Below, piece by piece: positions 1-11,900 of a stretch of 64,000 nucleotides of DNA. Source of the DNA: Daucus carota subsp. sativus. Its lineage: Eukaryota > Streptophyta > Magnoliopsida > Apiales > Apiaceae. The translations under genes and the position numbers were made by a program. The stretch spans positions 12,817,741 through 12,881,740 of the forward strand of contig NC_030386.2 of assembly GCF_001625215.2 (NCBI RefSeq), read 5' to 3'. How positions within the stretch are numbered: position 1 is the stretch's first letter; each line of letters starts with the position of its first letter. Under the pieces are notes generated by a model. The model searched no databases, was not told where the DNA came from, and worked only from the letters and a program-made list of their open reading frames with translations.

Positions 1-1692
1 TGATTGCAGCTTGGCAATCGTTTGTGTAAGGAAACGGACTTTATGGAGAAAATGAAAACTTACATATGGTCGTCAAATTTGGAAATTGATGAGTTTGAAA
101 GTGGATGGAAAGCAGTTATATAAGAGTTTAAATTGGAAGATAACAAATGGTTATCAAATATGTATGAGATAAGAAAGTCGTGGATTCCTTCCTATTTTAG
201 GGACAGTCCTATGTTTGGTTTGATGAGGACAACTTCAAGGTCCGAAAGTGAATTTTTTTTCTTTTCACAGTTTCACAAGCAAGGTGATACCTTATGTGAG
301 TTTTGGATACGTTTTGAGAGTGCAATGCATAGGGAGCGGAATAAAACAGAACGGTTAGACCACGAGTCTAACTCAAGCAAGCCAAATATGTTATCAAGAT
401 GGTTCATTGAAGATGATGCAACAGATCTATTGACACGTTCAATTTTTTACAAAGTTCAAGAAGAGATTTTGGCATCTTGCTTGGATATGCAGATTAAGAA
501 AATGAGTGAAGAAGTTGATGGAGTAACTCAATTTGAAATAAAGGATGTCAAAGTTAAAGATAAACTTTTTAAGGTATGTTTTTTTCTTTCTTAGAGTAGT
601 AAATTTTTTCTTGTAAATGTGTAAACTTTTTAAAGTATGTGTTATTATACTGATTTTGGTTGAAGTTGATGACAAATTTAGCATATGGTCAATATTTATT
701 TCTAAATAAATACTAGTAGTTGTGATGTGAGTTTAAGAAATACTAGTAGCTGTGTTGTGAGTTGTAACAATTCTTTGATGATGATAGCTATATTCGTAGT
801 ATTGAATGCAGTAAACAATGGTATACTGAGGTAGTTATATTTGCAGTATTTTAGTGATATCTTTATTTCATATTAGTGATACCTTGAATATATATTAGTG
901 GTACATATCTGGTGGTCAGTGCTTTTCCTCCCTTCACATTTGTTTTTTATTATTTGTTGTAATTTATGATTTATTAGTATATTGCTCTATGTTGTATTTT
1001 GCTCTCTGTTGTATTTTGTAAAAACATAATTAGTATATGGTTGATGTATTTTCTGATTTATTATTCTAATATTGTTAATAATATTCAATCTGCAGGTATC
1101 TGTTAGCAGATCACATGCCTTATGTTCATGCAAACAATTTGTTATGTGTGGAATTGTTTGTAGGCATGCTTTTTGTGGCTTGAAGCAAATTGGTGTCACA
1201 AAATTTCCAAGAAGTCTTGTGCTTAATCGTTGGATGAAAGTTGCAGAATGTGGCACTTCATTGGAATCTAATGTCGTGTATTCGGATTATTTTAAAATGG
1301 AGCAGGTGTCATTGAAGTTGACAAACTTATGGTTTGATTTTCGTCAGATTCTTAACAAAGCTGGAATTGAAATGGATAAGCTTGACTATGTTCACAAAAT
1401 CATTAAGCAGATAGGTAGTGATTTTGAAAAGTATGATGGAGATGCTGTTGATTTTACTAAGAAGGACCATATGGCAGCATGGTAGGTGAACAGCCGGTTG
1501 GAGAGGTTACCATTCTTGCACCAACTGTTTCCAGGAACAAGGGAAATTATTTCAAGCGGGCTTGTCAGTGATAGAGAGAAAGCAATGACAAAAGCAAATA
1601 AAAGAGTTCGAAGATGTAAAGAATGCTCAGCAACCACTCATGATTCAAGAACTTGTCCAAAGAAAAAGAAGGATGAAGGGGCTGTAGTTTAG
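1..1692 (+). pseudogene. FAR1/FRS-type (Mutator-like transposase) relic, 5' end outside window
   Basis: Two exons are visible, ~10-573 and 1096-1692, joined by a GT-AG intron in phase 0. Exon 1 gives FAR1/MULE-type sequence with the features EFESGW, LEDNKWL, MYEIRKSWIP and TTSRSES. Exon 2 carries a SWIM zinc finger (CxC...CxH: CSC, then CRH) and, near the end, a small knuckle with CKEC, HDSRTCPKK. The FAR1 family derives from MURA-like transposases; domesticated members are nuclear transcription factors. Here the frame is broken by TAA at 121-123 and TAG at 1483-1485, yet recognisable family sequence continues in the same frame after each stop. I therefore call it a pseudogene of a transposon transposase and not a host FRS gene. 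The ULP relic faces it tail to tail 580 bp away, which fits a FAR1+ULP element. Confidence 0.82.
574..1095 (+). other. Intron of the FAR1-like relic
   Basis: The donor GTATGT follows AAG at 571-573 and the acceptor TGCAG ends at 1095. The intron is AT-rich and contains several TTAGTGATAT-type motifs (about 850-905) that recur across this element. No coding signal is seen. Confidence 0.6.
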
Positions 1693-2271
1693 AATATCTG
1701 GTGAATATGATTTTAATTTTCATTTTTAAAAGACCATGTGCAGTTGTCTTTATAAAGTGTTTAGTACATTTCGATTTTATGTTTTCTGAGTTCTATAACT
1801 TGTACATTTTGAGTGTTTATAAATTGTCTTTATAAAGCATATTAGTACTGATACATTGTCAGTTAATGGCTTTTAGTGTTTTTATATTGAATATATAAAC
1901 TGAATTTGTTAAGTTTTGCAGTAAAAATGAGTTGGTTTTTAGTGATATAGGTAATATAATTTAGTGGTGTTATCAGTGTAATTTAGTAGTATACATCCCA
2001 AGTTTTAGTGATATGTGTGTTTTTTAGTGATATCCTGCTTTACTGTGTAATGAAAACAATGAAAAATCATAAAACTAAAATGAAACAATAACAAAAGTAA
2101 AAAAGTCAAATATTTACCATTGCATTTTGAGATGGTAACACTAAAATAACCATATCCATACAAAAACAATCCAGTAAATCATTTTTAGTCTCAACATAAT
2201 TCAACCATCTAATAATTCTTGTAAATCAGTTTCTAATATTCTCAAACAGTGCACTTAAACAATGACTATAT
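1693..2271. other. Spacer between convergent FAR1 and ULP relics
   Basis: AT-rich, non-coding. Around 1940-2035 it holds a cluster of TTTAGTGATAT / TTTAGTGG motifs in plus orientation, the inverse of the array at 2785-2890. Nothing else is recognisable. Confidence 0.5.
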
Positions 2272-2784
2272 CTAAGAAGGAGTTGGTCCTTCTTGAGAAG
2301 ACCGTTCTACTTCGTGGAAAGAACTTATTAAGTTCACGGCGAATTTCACTCTCTTGCCAGATTTTTTTGTTGGAAACTTCTCTGCAGCTTTTCCAGCTAG
2401 GACGACGTTGATGATATTATGCTTTTCTGCTGTGTTGTACAAGGCTACAACTTCTGTGGTGATAGGCTCTTTGAGTTCATTCAGGTGTGAAGATAGGATT
2501 GCTGTGTTGTACTTGAACCTCAGCCTAGTTATTTGTTTATCCTGTGTTGCCTGCATAATATGGTAATTTGTTTATTAGTGTTTGTTATCACATAACTTTT
2601 TAAGCCTAATAAACAGAGCAATTTGTAAAGAAATTAAGGACATGCATTAAATAACACATAAACAGCTAGTTAATGAGATTTCTAGTGCAGAGTACTGAGT
2701 TTTGATAATTAAAATATGTATCGAATTGGGCTTAGGTACTATGCTGCATACACATTTGAATTACAAAGCTATATACACTTTAAT

Positions 2785-2890
2785 CAATATCACTAAAATA
2801 TATTAATTATATCACTAAAACATATTAACTATATCACTAAACTATATTAAGTATATCACTAAAGTATACCAGCTATATCACTAAAATGTA
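2785..2890 (-). repeat. Array of ~24-30 bp units with ATATCACTAAA core
   Basis: Five successive units share TATCACTAAA followed by an AT-rich tail such as CATATTAACTA. They lie in an intron of the ULP relic. The inverse orientation of the same core recurs at 6800-6905. Confidence 0.7.
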
Positions 2891-5800
2891 AAGCAGTATA
2901 TAAGTATGTAAAATATGAAACTATTCTTACCCCTTCTTCTGTTAAGTCAGTATTCCAGTTTTTGGTATCTCCTTTGAAGGTTTCCATATGGCGCATGAGG
3001 AAGATACCACAATCTGTGGAATTGTAAGTAGTCTGTCATGGCATTCTCACAAAACGAGGCTTCATTTTCCGCACTCTTGATCCCAAATTTGGATTTCCAT
3101 TCCTACTTATATAACTGCAAAAGTGAGAATGCTGTAAAAGAGAAGCAAATTATAAGTATAGTGGACTTAAAACAGTGCATGTTTATATATATAATAGTGG
3201 AATGAAGGATAAAATAATATATTACCAAGACCTCCAACACTCTGCTATAGTACATCTTAGGCTGTGCTTCACGTTTAATATTGTCAATTATAAAGTATCC
3301 CATGGTTTTGATACCGTAGCATACCAAATAATAATGCTCAAATTTATTAATAGGAAAGCACACCTGTAATCATAGTAAGAGATATTTTAGTTCAAGATAT
3401 TTGAGAAATGGTGAGATCTATGTCAAAATTAGTTAAGTAATGACATTTACCATTTCCGCGTCTTCTACTTTTTTGATGGAAAAAGTTTGAAGAATCTTGT
3501 CCATCCCACTGGCAAACGAATCATAAGTTTCGGTGACTTTTTTTTCTGGATCAATGCTGAAAATCTGTTTGATATAAAGATATTAGATTCTGGTGTATGT
3601 AGTTATGAAATAACTGAAAGAAATTAATTAGAATATATATACGAAGGCAGTATTTATTACCAAATCTCCAATTGTGCAGAAAAGTCTTAGTGGTGACTCA
3701 TCTGATTTGTACTTTTCACTGTCATTTAGGATTGTTGCCCATGTATCGATGATAGAGTAATAGACGCTTGTTTTTGGTTTCAGCATCAACAAGTGTTCCT
3801 TGATACATCTCACATCCTCCCATTTAAACGGATCATCCCTGTAATTATATATATTAATTAGAATTAGGTAGATAAAGAAATGTATATAATAGAAAGGGCA
3901 ATATACTTACAGTAGCTCGCCCCTTTTCTTTAGCAAGAACACCCAATATCCAAAATCTTCATTGTTCATTCTTTCCTTGATATCTATCACCCTGTTGACA
4001 TAAGGTGATTTTTGATAAGGACCAACTTTCTTTGTGCGCTTGCTCTTTTCTCTCCCTTGTGGCTCTGGCGTGACCAAATTTTGATTATTTTCTTTTTCTA
4101 TGTCATCCAGTCCAAGGGAAAAAGGAGGGACATATCTCTCATCATCTTTTTGTTGCTCAGTAAGGAACTCAATGTCTGTTCTATCCATCTCTTCAACAAC
4201 TTCTAGGCTGGCCACTATTTCAGGTGATAATTCATCACCCAAATCATCACCAGTTTCCTGGTTAGGAATGAGATATTCTTTCAGCATTTCACCGATAATA
4301 GCAAAGTTTTTATTATCGGGAAACTTTTCCCTTGCTTTCATTAAATCTTCATCAAATTTGGACTTTATGTCCACAAGTTCCTCTGCCCTTTTACGTAAAT
4401 CATCAAGTACATCCTGAGAAGTCAATTTAAAATTTAGAATTGAAATATAGTGATATATATGGTAGTATTATAATATTTTAATAGGTGATCTAGCTAATAT
4501 ACTCTAGTGATATATATAGTAGTTTTATAGTGATTATTTGCATGAATTATAGTAGTATGTTATTAATTCATATATAATGTACCTGTTCAGTTTGTTCAAC
4601 ATTTCCATCAGCTGCCTCTGTTGGAGGAGTGTAATACTGTGTATTTTGTGGACTTTGGCACTGAGTTGATTCATGAGGTTCTTGTGATGTTGACGCCTTT
4701 CTCTTAAGGTAATCGTTTTCAATTCTATCCACCTCTGACCAATACTGCCACGTATCTCAGGCTCCATCTTGATTATCATTTACCTATAATTAAGGATGAA
4801 AAACATTTTTATATAAAAAGAATAAGATAGGTTTTCGACTACGTATTCCATATACAAACAGGATCATACCTTTGTCTTTGGAGCTTCAGAAGGATCAATT
4901 TTTTGTAGATATTCTTTTAAACTTGGTTGGATTGATCCAACTCCAAAAACTCCGTCAATCACCTCAATTTCTTGTCTTTCTCTCAACATTTCTAGAGTCC
5001 AACCAGTGTAGGAAGGAAATTGTCTATCAACTAGGTTAATTCCTTTGTACCTCACACGGTCGACATATAACAACTACAAAGAAAAACAAGTAAAACTATT
5101 AATTACATTTTATATTCTATTAGAATATACGGACGAGAAAAAAAAGATTTAGATTGTTGTCTTACAGTGAGAAAGATTAGTGATCCTCGGAAAAATGTTG
5201 TTGTTGTTCTGTTCCAACTCTCCATTCCAATTACAAGGTAGCCTAGGAGGAAATCTGCCCAGTTATACTTCTTGAGATTGTCAAGGTTATCATCAAGTTG
5301 CAGCAGTTGTTTGTCCACATAAGAAGCTCCTTTTGTACCAATAAGCACATTTGACATAACAACAAGGAAGTTTAATTTGAAGTTATCATTAACTTCTTGG
5401 TTTTTCATCACTTGAACAATCATCTGTGTTGTTATTTGATCAGGTAAACTGAATTGTGCATGCCAATCTTTGATTCTTTGACTGTACTTTCCAAGTGATG
5501 CCAGAATAATAGGATGTCCTCCATTTGGCAAGCCTAACACATCATAGACATCTTCACTTGTAATATTAATATCTGCATCCTTCAGTTTCAGTGAGATTGA
5601 GTGGTGATCAAAGATTTGGAGTACATTGTAGGCGATTTTGGTTGGCAAAATGTCAAGCTCAAAATCCAGTAAGAGTGCAAAACCAGCTCTTGTAAACCAG
5701 TTCACCTACCATCTTACTAAAATACCTTGGAGATATCCTTATTTTGACCTCGTCTTTTTTCTTATTTATATGTTTAGCCCCTTCTGTTTTCTAATGAAAT

Positions 5801-6794
5801 AAGAGGAAATAATTAGTGTTGTAGAAACCACAAGAAAGGACAGTGCAGGGCATCACTAAAATATTCTACTCAAATTTCTAATTCTAAGTAAAGAAAAAAA
5901 TAAAAAAATACCTTAACATCTTTGTTCATGAACTTCAATATTGGATATAATGTTCCAACAATCCTTTTTCTTGGTATATGAGTTTCAAATGCAGCTTCCT
6001 GTTAAGAACATAAAACAATTCATGTCTAAGAACATTTAGTTTTATAAATTAAGAATGAAGAAAGTGAAGAAAGTATACCTTTTTCCTTTTGTATTTTGTT
6101 ATTTTAATCTTTGGTTGTGCATTGTTGACTTGAGCTTGATTTTCTGTTTCATCCTCTTCTTGTTCATCATCATTTTCTTCCTCACTTTCGTTTGGTACAT
6201 TGTCTTGTTCCTCATCTTCTTGTGCATTATCTTCTTCTTGTGCACTATCTTCTTGCTCCATGTCTTCTGCACTATCTTCTTGTGCACTGTCTTCTTCAGC
6301 TTCTTGCATATCTTCATCACTTTGTTGGTCATTATTTTGCTCTGCATCTTGTTCATCCACCAGATTATCACAATTATGTTCATCCTCTTCTACTTGATCA
6401 ACAAGTTTATTTCCCTATGAAATCATACAAAATAATGAGTTAGATGAATTTATAAATCAATAATACAACTAAGAAATAATGTAGTTGATCACATACAACA
6501 AGACTTTTTGATATTCCTTCCAGCAGTAGCCTTTATGACTTTGTTATCTGGACGTCGATAGACTTTTGCAAGTGGTGTTTTATCTCGTATGTTGTTGGTA
6601 TTCATGTTTGCTTGATCTTCGGATTCTAAATCTACAGGAGTATCTGGAGTGTTTGTAAACTTTGACAAACTATGTGCACGAAGTCTTGAACTTCTTCTGC
6701 ATTGAACTATGTAACCTGCAAAATCATAAAACTTGCAAATACATGTAAAATATACTATTTAACAAGAAGTATATTCACAAATTTATACTAAGCA

Positions 6795-6905
6795 GTTGTA
6801 TTTTAGTGATCTTAGTTGATATACTTTAGTGATATACTGAATATAGTTTAGTGATATACTTAATATAGTTTAGTGATATAGTTAATATATTTTAGTGATA
6901 GTGAT
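6795..6905 (+). repeat. Array of TTTAGTGATATA motifs
   Basis: Five copies of (T)TTAGTGATA(T) occur with ~20-28 bp spacing, in the ULP relic intron between the second and first exons. They are inverted relative to the array at 2785-2890. Confidence 0.7.
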
Positions 6906-7202
6906 ATTCACCTATCTAATCCTTTAAAACGAATCAAGATTTTAAGCTACTAGTCTACTTTAAACAGATAGATATCTCACAAACAACACACACAAATATA
7001 CAGACATTCGATATATACTATTATTAAAATTCAATTGAGCTTACCAAGAGAAGAAAATAGATTCTAACTTGTTCTGTTTTTTAGGCTTAAAAAATTATGT
7101 GATTAGAAACACTTAGCACTTAGCTCTGCTGCAATAGTTTTATTAAAGAAATATTTCAGTTATACATGTCAGTCTTCACTAATAAGAGGTCTGCAATTCT
7201 CA

Positions 7203-7244
7203 AATCAATTCTTATTAGTCAGTCTTGACTAATAAGAATTGATT
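7203..7244. repeat. Perfect 19-bp stem hairpin, 4-nt loop
   Basis: AATCAATTCTTATTAGTCA at 7203-7221 is the exact reverse complement of 7226-7244, with loop GTCT. It sits in the first intron of the ULP relic, in the subterminal part of the transposon. Confidence 0.8.
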
Positions 7245-7619
7245 AGTAATACTTAATCTATTGGCACTCATGTGTTAATTACTTAATTCATAAAATTAGC
7301 TAGCCATGTGTTAATTAATCATATTAAGCTGCTTGACATTGGTGCTGAATCAATGCCTGATTCATCATAAATCAACTTGGAGTCTGAGCATGCCAGAGGG
7401 ATACCAGTTAAATATTCGCTTTAATATCTGTCAGTTTTTAATTGCTAAGCATCTTTTCGATACCAAATCTGAGTTTAGTAGCTAAACTTTTCCACGGCAT
7501 TTGTTTCTACTTCGGGAGCTTAATCATGATTCAACTTAGTGTTATAAAATTTGTCAATTAGGCTTTTGGATTACTGATCTAGATTAACATCAAGATGTGT
7601 TATAAAATCATATGCATCA

Positions 7620-7910
7620 GCCTGGTTGTGTACTAAGTACTCTATACTAAGATGATTAATATGCACTAAGTACTCTACGTACTCTACACACTACACACTA
7701 AGATCAGTACTCTACGTACTCTACACACTGAGATCAGTAATATGCATTAAGATGAGTAATATGCACTAAATCAACATCTTATTCATCAACATCTTATTAA
7801 TCTAGTTAAAAAAATAACCAAATCAACAACATATTCATATTCATTAATTAAACAAATCAACAACATATTCATCAACATATTATTCAATAAATCAACATAT
7901 TCAGACAAGT
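7620..7910 (+). repeat. Degenerate short tandem repeats in the element's subterminal region
   Basis: TACTCTACGTACTCTACACAC is nearly duplicated at about 7668-7735, accompanied by GATCAGTA and ATATGCA(T/C)TAAG repeats. From ~7778 there are several copies of ATCAACA(T)(C/A)TTATTCATC-type sequence. No coding potential is seen here. Confidence 0.55.
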
Positions 7911-7987
7911 AAATGCTGGAAATCACAAATAATTAAAAAAAGAGTGATAAAACCCTAATTTAACATACCTCCTCTAGTTCTAGCCAT

Positions 7988-8557
7988 ATTTTAGTAGCTT
8001 TCAGAGTGAAATAAGCTAATTAACAGCTATTATGAAAGAACATTAGTAGATTAATGTCAGTTTTCACAATAATATACAACAAAACCCTTAAAATTCAAAA
8101 AAAAAAGGGACATGCACTAAAAATACGAGTTGATTAAGATGATTAACTAACTATAATTACTACTAAACTACAGAAAAGTACCTATTCAACAAATGTTCAA
8201 GTGATTTTGCTTGGTGCTTGAGCTGCGGTTGCGAGATTCTTCGTAGCCTCGATTTTCTTCGTAGAAGCTGTAATATACCTAATTAGAACGAAAAAAGAGG
8301 GGAAAAGTTGAAGAAACCGCCATTGGAGACGTACCTGAGCTTGCTGGAGTAGCGCGATGATGAACAGTGGAGTAGTGGAGGTGATGGACCGTTGTGCGCG
8401 AATCGTGTGTATCGGTGTGTATCGTTTTACAATTTTTAACTGTGCAGCGGTTTTGTATAAGTGTGGGCTGGATCAATTTAGTGGGCTGGGAGTGTAATTT
8501 AGTGGGCTGGGCTCATGGTTTCTAGTTTTTATTTTAATTTGGTTTCTATTAGAGTAT

Positions 8558-8560
<3 letters not shown>
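7988..8560. mobile_element. Right subterminal region and terminus of the FAR1/ULP element
   Basis: Upstream of the ULP start codon there is non-coding DNA ending in a terminus at ~8505-8560, immediately before a (TA)n tract. Read on the minus strand, the end contains AAAAACTAGAAACCA. Over about 40 bp it matches the right end of the neighbouring small element (13696 inwards) at roughly 34 of 40 positions by eye. The left terminus of this element lies outside the window. Confidence 0.6.

Positions 8561-8592
<32 letters not shown>
8561..8592. repeat. (TA)16 microsatellite
   Basis: Uninterrupted TA repeat separating two transposon ends. Confidence 0.95.
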
Positions 8593-8595
<3 letters not shown>

Positions 8596-8913
8596 AGATG
8601 ATCAAATACAAACCAATATAAGCCTAAAAACTAAAAACAATCACTAATTATTTGTGCATAATCACTAAACAACCCCAAACCCTCACTGTGATCACCAGCC
8701 ACCCACCCTCCCTGCAATCAGCCACCCCCGACGCTGTAACCACCGCCACCACCCATGCCACGCTGCAACCATCACCACCGCCAGCTCGTTGCCACCCACC
8801 CCAACCCCAACCCCAACCCTCTTCATTTTTCTTGTTGCCTACCTTCTCTTTCTCCAAAATCCGAGAACCCCGAAATCGCCGCTGAATCGAAAAGCCATGG
8901 TTGTCGCCATAGC

Positions 8914-11900
8914 TGTAATGACCCGGATTTTTAAAAATATTTTTTTTATATTATAAATGATTTTCTTAAAAAGCAGGAATAAGATTAATATTTTATTCCA
9001 GTTTGATGAGTTTCAAAAAAAAATTTTATGTTAGACCCCGGGTTATTGTGTTATTGATAAATAATTGTATTTTCAAAACTGATTTTCATATATTGTTTTG
9101 AAAATTCTAGATGATAATTATGTGAATATATGTGGTATGTGACTAAATGTTACTTGTGGTATTGCTCGTTTAATTAATTATGGTCATTTATGATTATTAT
9201 GTGATTATTATATAATTTTGTGAATTTTGCGTTATCAAGTTTATTGAGCTGAATGCTCGTATGTGTTCGTATTCGCGAGATTTTAATATGCTCAGGAGAA
9301 AATATAGTTTATTTGGATATTTTCATATCGATTTATGGAATGTTAGATGATTTTATAATCGATTTACGGATTTAATTGCGTATATTTATATTTAATTATT
9401 GATTATTTGATTATTCGAAAACCGTTCACTCGTAACGGTGTAGCAAATTTTCTTCCCGGAAGTTTCGAGAAAACTCACCTTTAGCCTAATTTGAATATTC
9501 CGGACACTTTTCGTGTTTTGACTTTTTCGATCCGGAGTACGGTTTTCCCCGGAGTCGGTCCGGCGGAATTTTGTGGGTATTTTAATTGTCGATAATTATC
9601 TAGTTATCTCGATAGACGTGAAAACCAGATATTTTGATTATTATATTACTTTTTATCGTAATACGTGCAAATGGGACCCGCAGACCAATCATTGAGTTTA
9701 AATGCCCCGTTTTGATAATTATCTTGAAAACCGGTACCGATTGGACCCCGCTTTATTATATAAAGCTAGTAAATATCGTATTTTCATGTCATAAACGATC
9801 CAAAGGGGTACCAATTATTCGTAAATATAAATAGTCCTTTCTACACCTTATTTTCAACCGTAAAATCATTTTCACCAGTTTCTCTGCACGAATACCGAGA
9901 GAAACCGAAGTGTGTTCTTCGTGTTCTTCGTAATCAAACGAGGATTTGGAGGTGTTATTGGAATCCGATGGAGGTGTATGAATAGTCAAAACGAAGCTAT
10001 CGACGTGTAGATTATAGTTTAATCATTCGTTTGTGTGCAGATTCAACAGGTAAATTACTATTAATTTTTGAAAATTCGAATTATTATGATTTAAAGGACG
10101 GATTTTTGCAGATGATGTTGTTTATGTGTTTTGATGATTTCATGTTGTAGAGAATCTCCTGCCATTCGTTTTCATATATTATATGTTGATTTTGGAGTCC
10201 GATAACATATAGAACATTAGGTTTGATTATTGAGTTGTGTTCTTGAATGTTCTTGGGGTTAGCTTGAATGTTTTTAATTCAAAATTAGGGGCTTCTTGTT
10301 TAATGATTCTGGGTAGAAATTGAAGCTACATGAATGTTCAGTATGAGGAGTAGAATCGTTTGGAATGTTCAGTTTATGTGTACGAAGTCGGAGACGCGTC
10401 GCCGGAGTTCGAAAGAGCTCGACGGCGGCGTCTGTTTAAATCCATTTTTCCGGCCAATTCCTACGGCCTTTAATGATTCTGAGTGTGTATATGTGATGCT
10501 GGGAGTGTGTGTGAGTGATCTGGAGTTTGTGGTGGTTAACGGAGGCCGGGAACAGTAGTTCCGGCGAAGTCAGGGGGCAGCGGTGGAAAAGTGCCGTTTA
10601 GCCCCCAGACTTTTGAAGGTGATGAAGTAATAGTACCCAAGTTTGGAACTTTGCACAATAGACCCTAAACGTTTGAAAACTTACACCTTTGACCTTGTGA
10701 AAGAGTTTTCAAAACTTTACACTTTAAACCTTTTGATTTTAATTTTCAAAAAATTGTTTTATTTAATTATTTTAATTTCAAAAATGCTTTTTCATTAATT
10801 CTTTATTCAAAAATAAATCTAAATTAGTTTATTAATTAATTTTAATTAGTAATTAATTATTTTAATTGGTCAATTAATTTAAATATTAATTGATTAATTA
10901 TTTTAATTAATTATTAATTGATTTTAATTGGTTAATTAATTGGATTTAATTATCCTTTTGTTTTAAAAATTTCGAAAAATAGTTTCGAGCTTTGAAATAT
11001 TCTTCTAAATTATTTTAAAGGCTCGATAATTGTTTATGAATGATTTCAAGTCCAATTTCAAGTATTTGGGACTTGATTATTTATTTGAAAAGTGATTCTT
11101 TTATCGATTTTAATTCTGAAAAATGTTTAAAAGTTTCCAGAAAATTCCCAAAAAATCATTTTAACCCAAGACTTGATTTAATATCAATTGGGATGGGAAA
11201 CCTTATGTGTTGTGTGTTGTCTGCTATTGGTTGGATGTGTTATGTGCCGATAGGAGAGTGAGAAAACTGTTTTGAGCATAACTTTTGATCCGTAAGTCGG
11301 AATCAAGTGAAACGAAAGAGAGACAGAAGCTTATAACGTCTATTTTAATATGATGTGACTATATGGCTGAGTCTATAAGGTGAATAATTGTTGATAAGTA
11401 TGCATAATGTGATAATATGTGATCTAAGTGCTATCAAGTGATGATTATGTGAAGTACGTGTTAGTTTTGATATTGTGAAGTGATAAATGATTCGTATGAT
11501 TGATATTGGATAAGAATATATGGATTATAGCTATTGGATTTTGTTGGTTGATTAATGATTGAGATAAGATAATAGGTGGATAGTCTTATACATAGACGAG
11601 ACGATGTCGGATTTTCGATAAGGATTTATATGATAATTGATTGGTGATATGTTATGTGGAATATGATTGACTATATGTTAGAGTCAAAGCATGCTTATGT
11701 GTTACGTGGTATCTGATAAGTTTAAAGGGATATATAAGTGGGTATCGATATACGTGATATGTATATGCGATATATTGTTTAGTGACTATAGTATTATCTT
11801 ATTCTCGTAAAGGATTTGGACGAGTCGTGTACGCTCGAAGACGTCAGGAAGTCGAAATGGTATTGCAAAGCGAATAAGGGATGAATCGAGTAAGCGAAGC

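Larger units (their letters stand above)
2272..7987 (-). pseudogene. ULP/SENP-like C48 cysteine peptidase of a transposon, disrupted
   Basis: Likely exons on the minus strand: 7969-7987 (ATG, MARTRG), 6497-6715, 6079-6414 (E/D/Q/N-rich), 5912-5998, ~5706-5787, 5166-5705, 4870-5073, 4573-4783, 3911-4413, 3661-3838, 3451-3564, 3226-3363, 2931-3131, 2272-2550. The 5166-5705 exon has the block common in plant transposon ULP proteins (LLLDFELDILPTK, VLGLPNGG). The peptidase domain follows: catalytic His in FEHYYLV, Asp in FIIDN, Gln in QTTYNS and Cys in TDCGIFLMRHMET. Breaks: TGA at 4757-4759, TGA at 3036-3038 where family members have Trp, and a frame change near 5703. C48 peptidases cleave SUMO-like conjugates. 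Plant Mutator-like elements are known to have captured and amplified such genes (KAONASHI). Splice boundaries at 6414/6497 do not join cleanly in phase, so the model there is tentative. Confidence 0.78.

Noticed and set aside
6055..6420. Plus-strand open frames opposite the E/D/Q-rich exon
   Set aside because: Shadows of an acidic low-complexity minus-strand exon, giving Leu/Phe- or Ser/Cys-rich artefacts.
8652..8885. Pro/Thr-rich 77-codon open frame
   Set aside because: C-rich repeat inside a non-autonomous transposon; no start context or homology.
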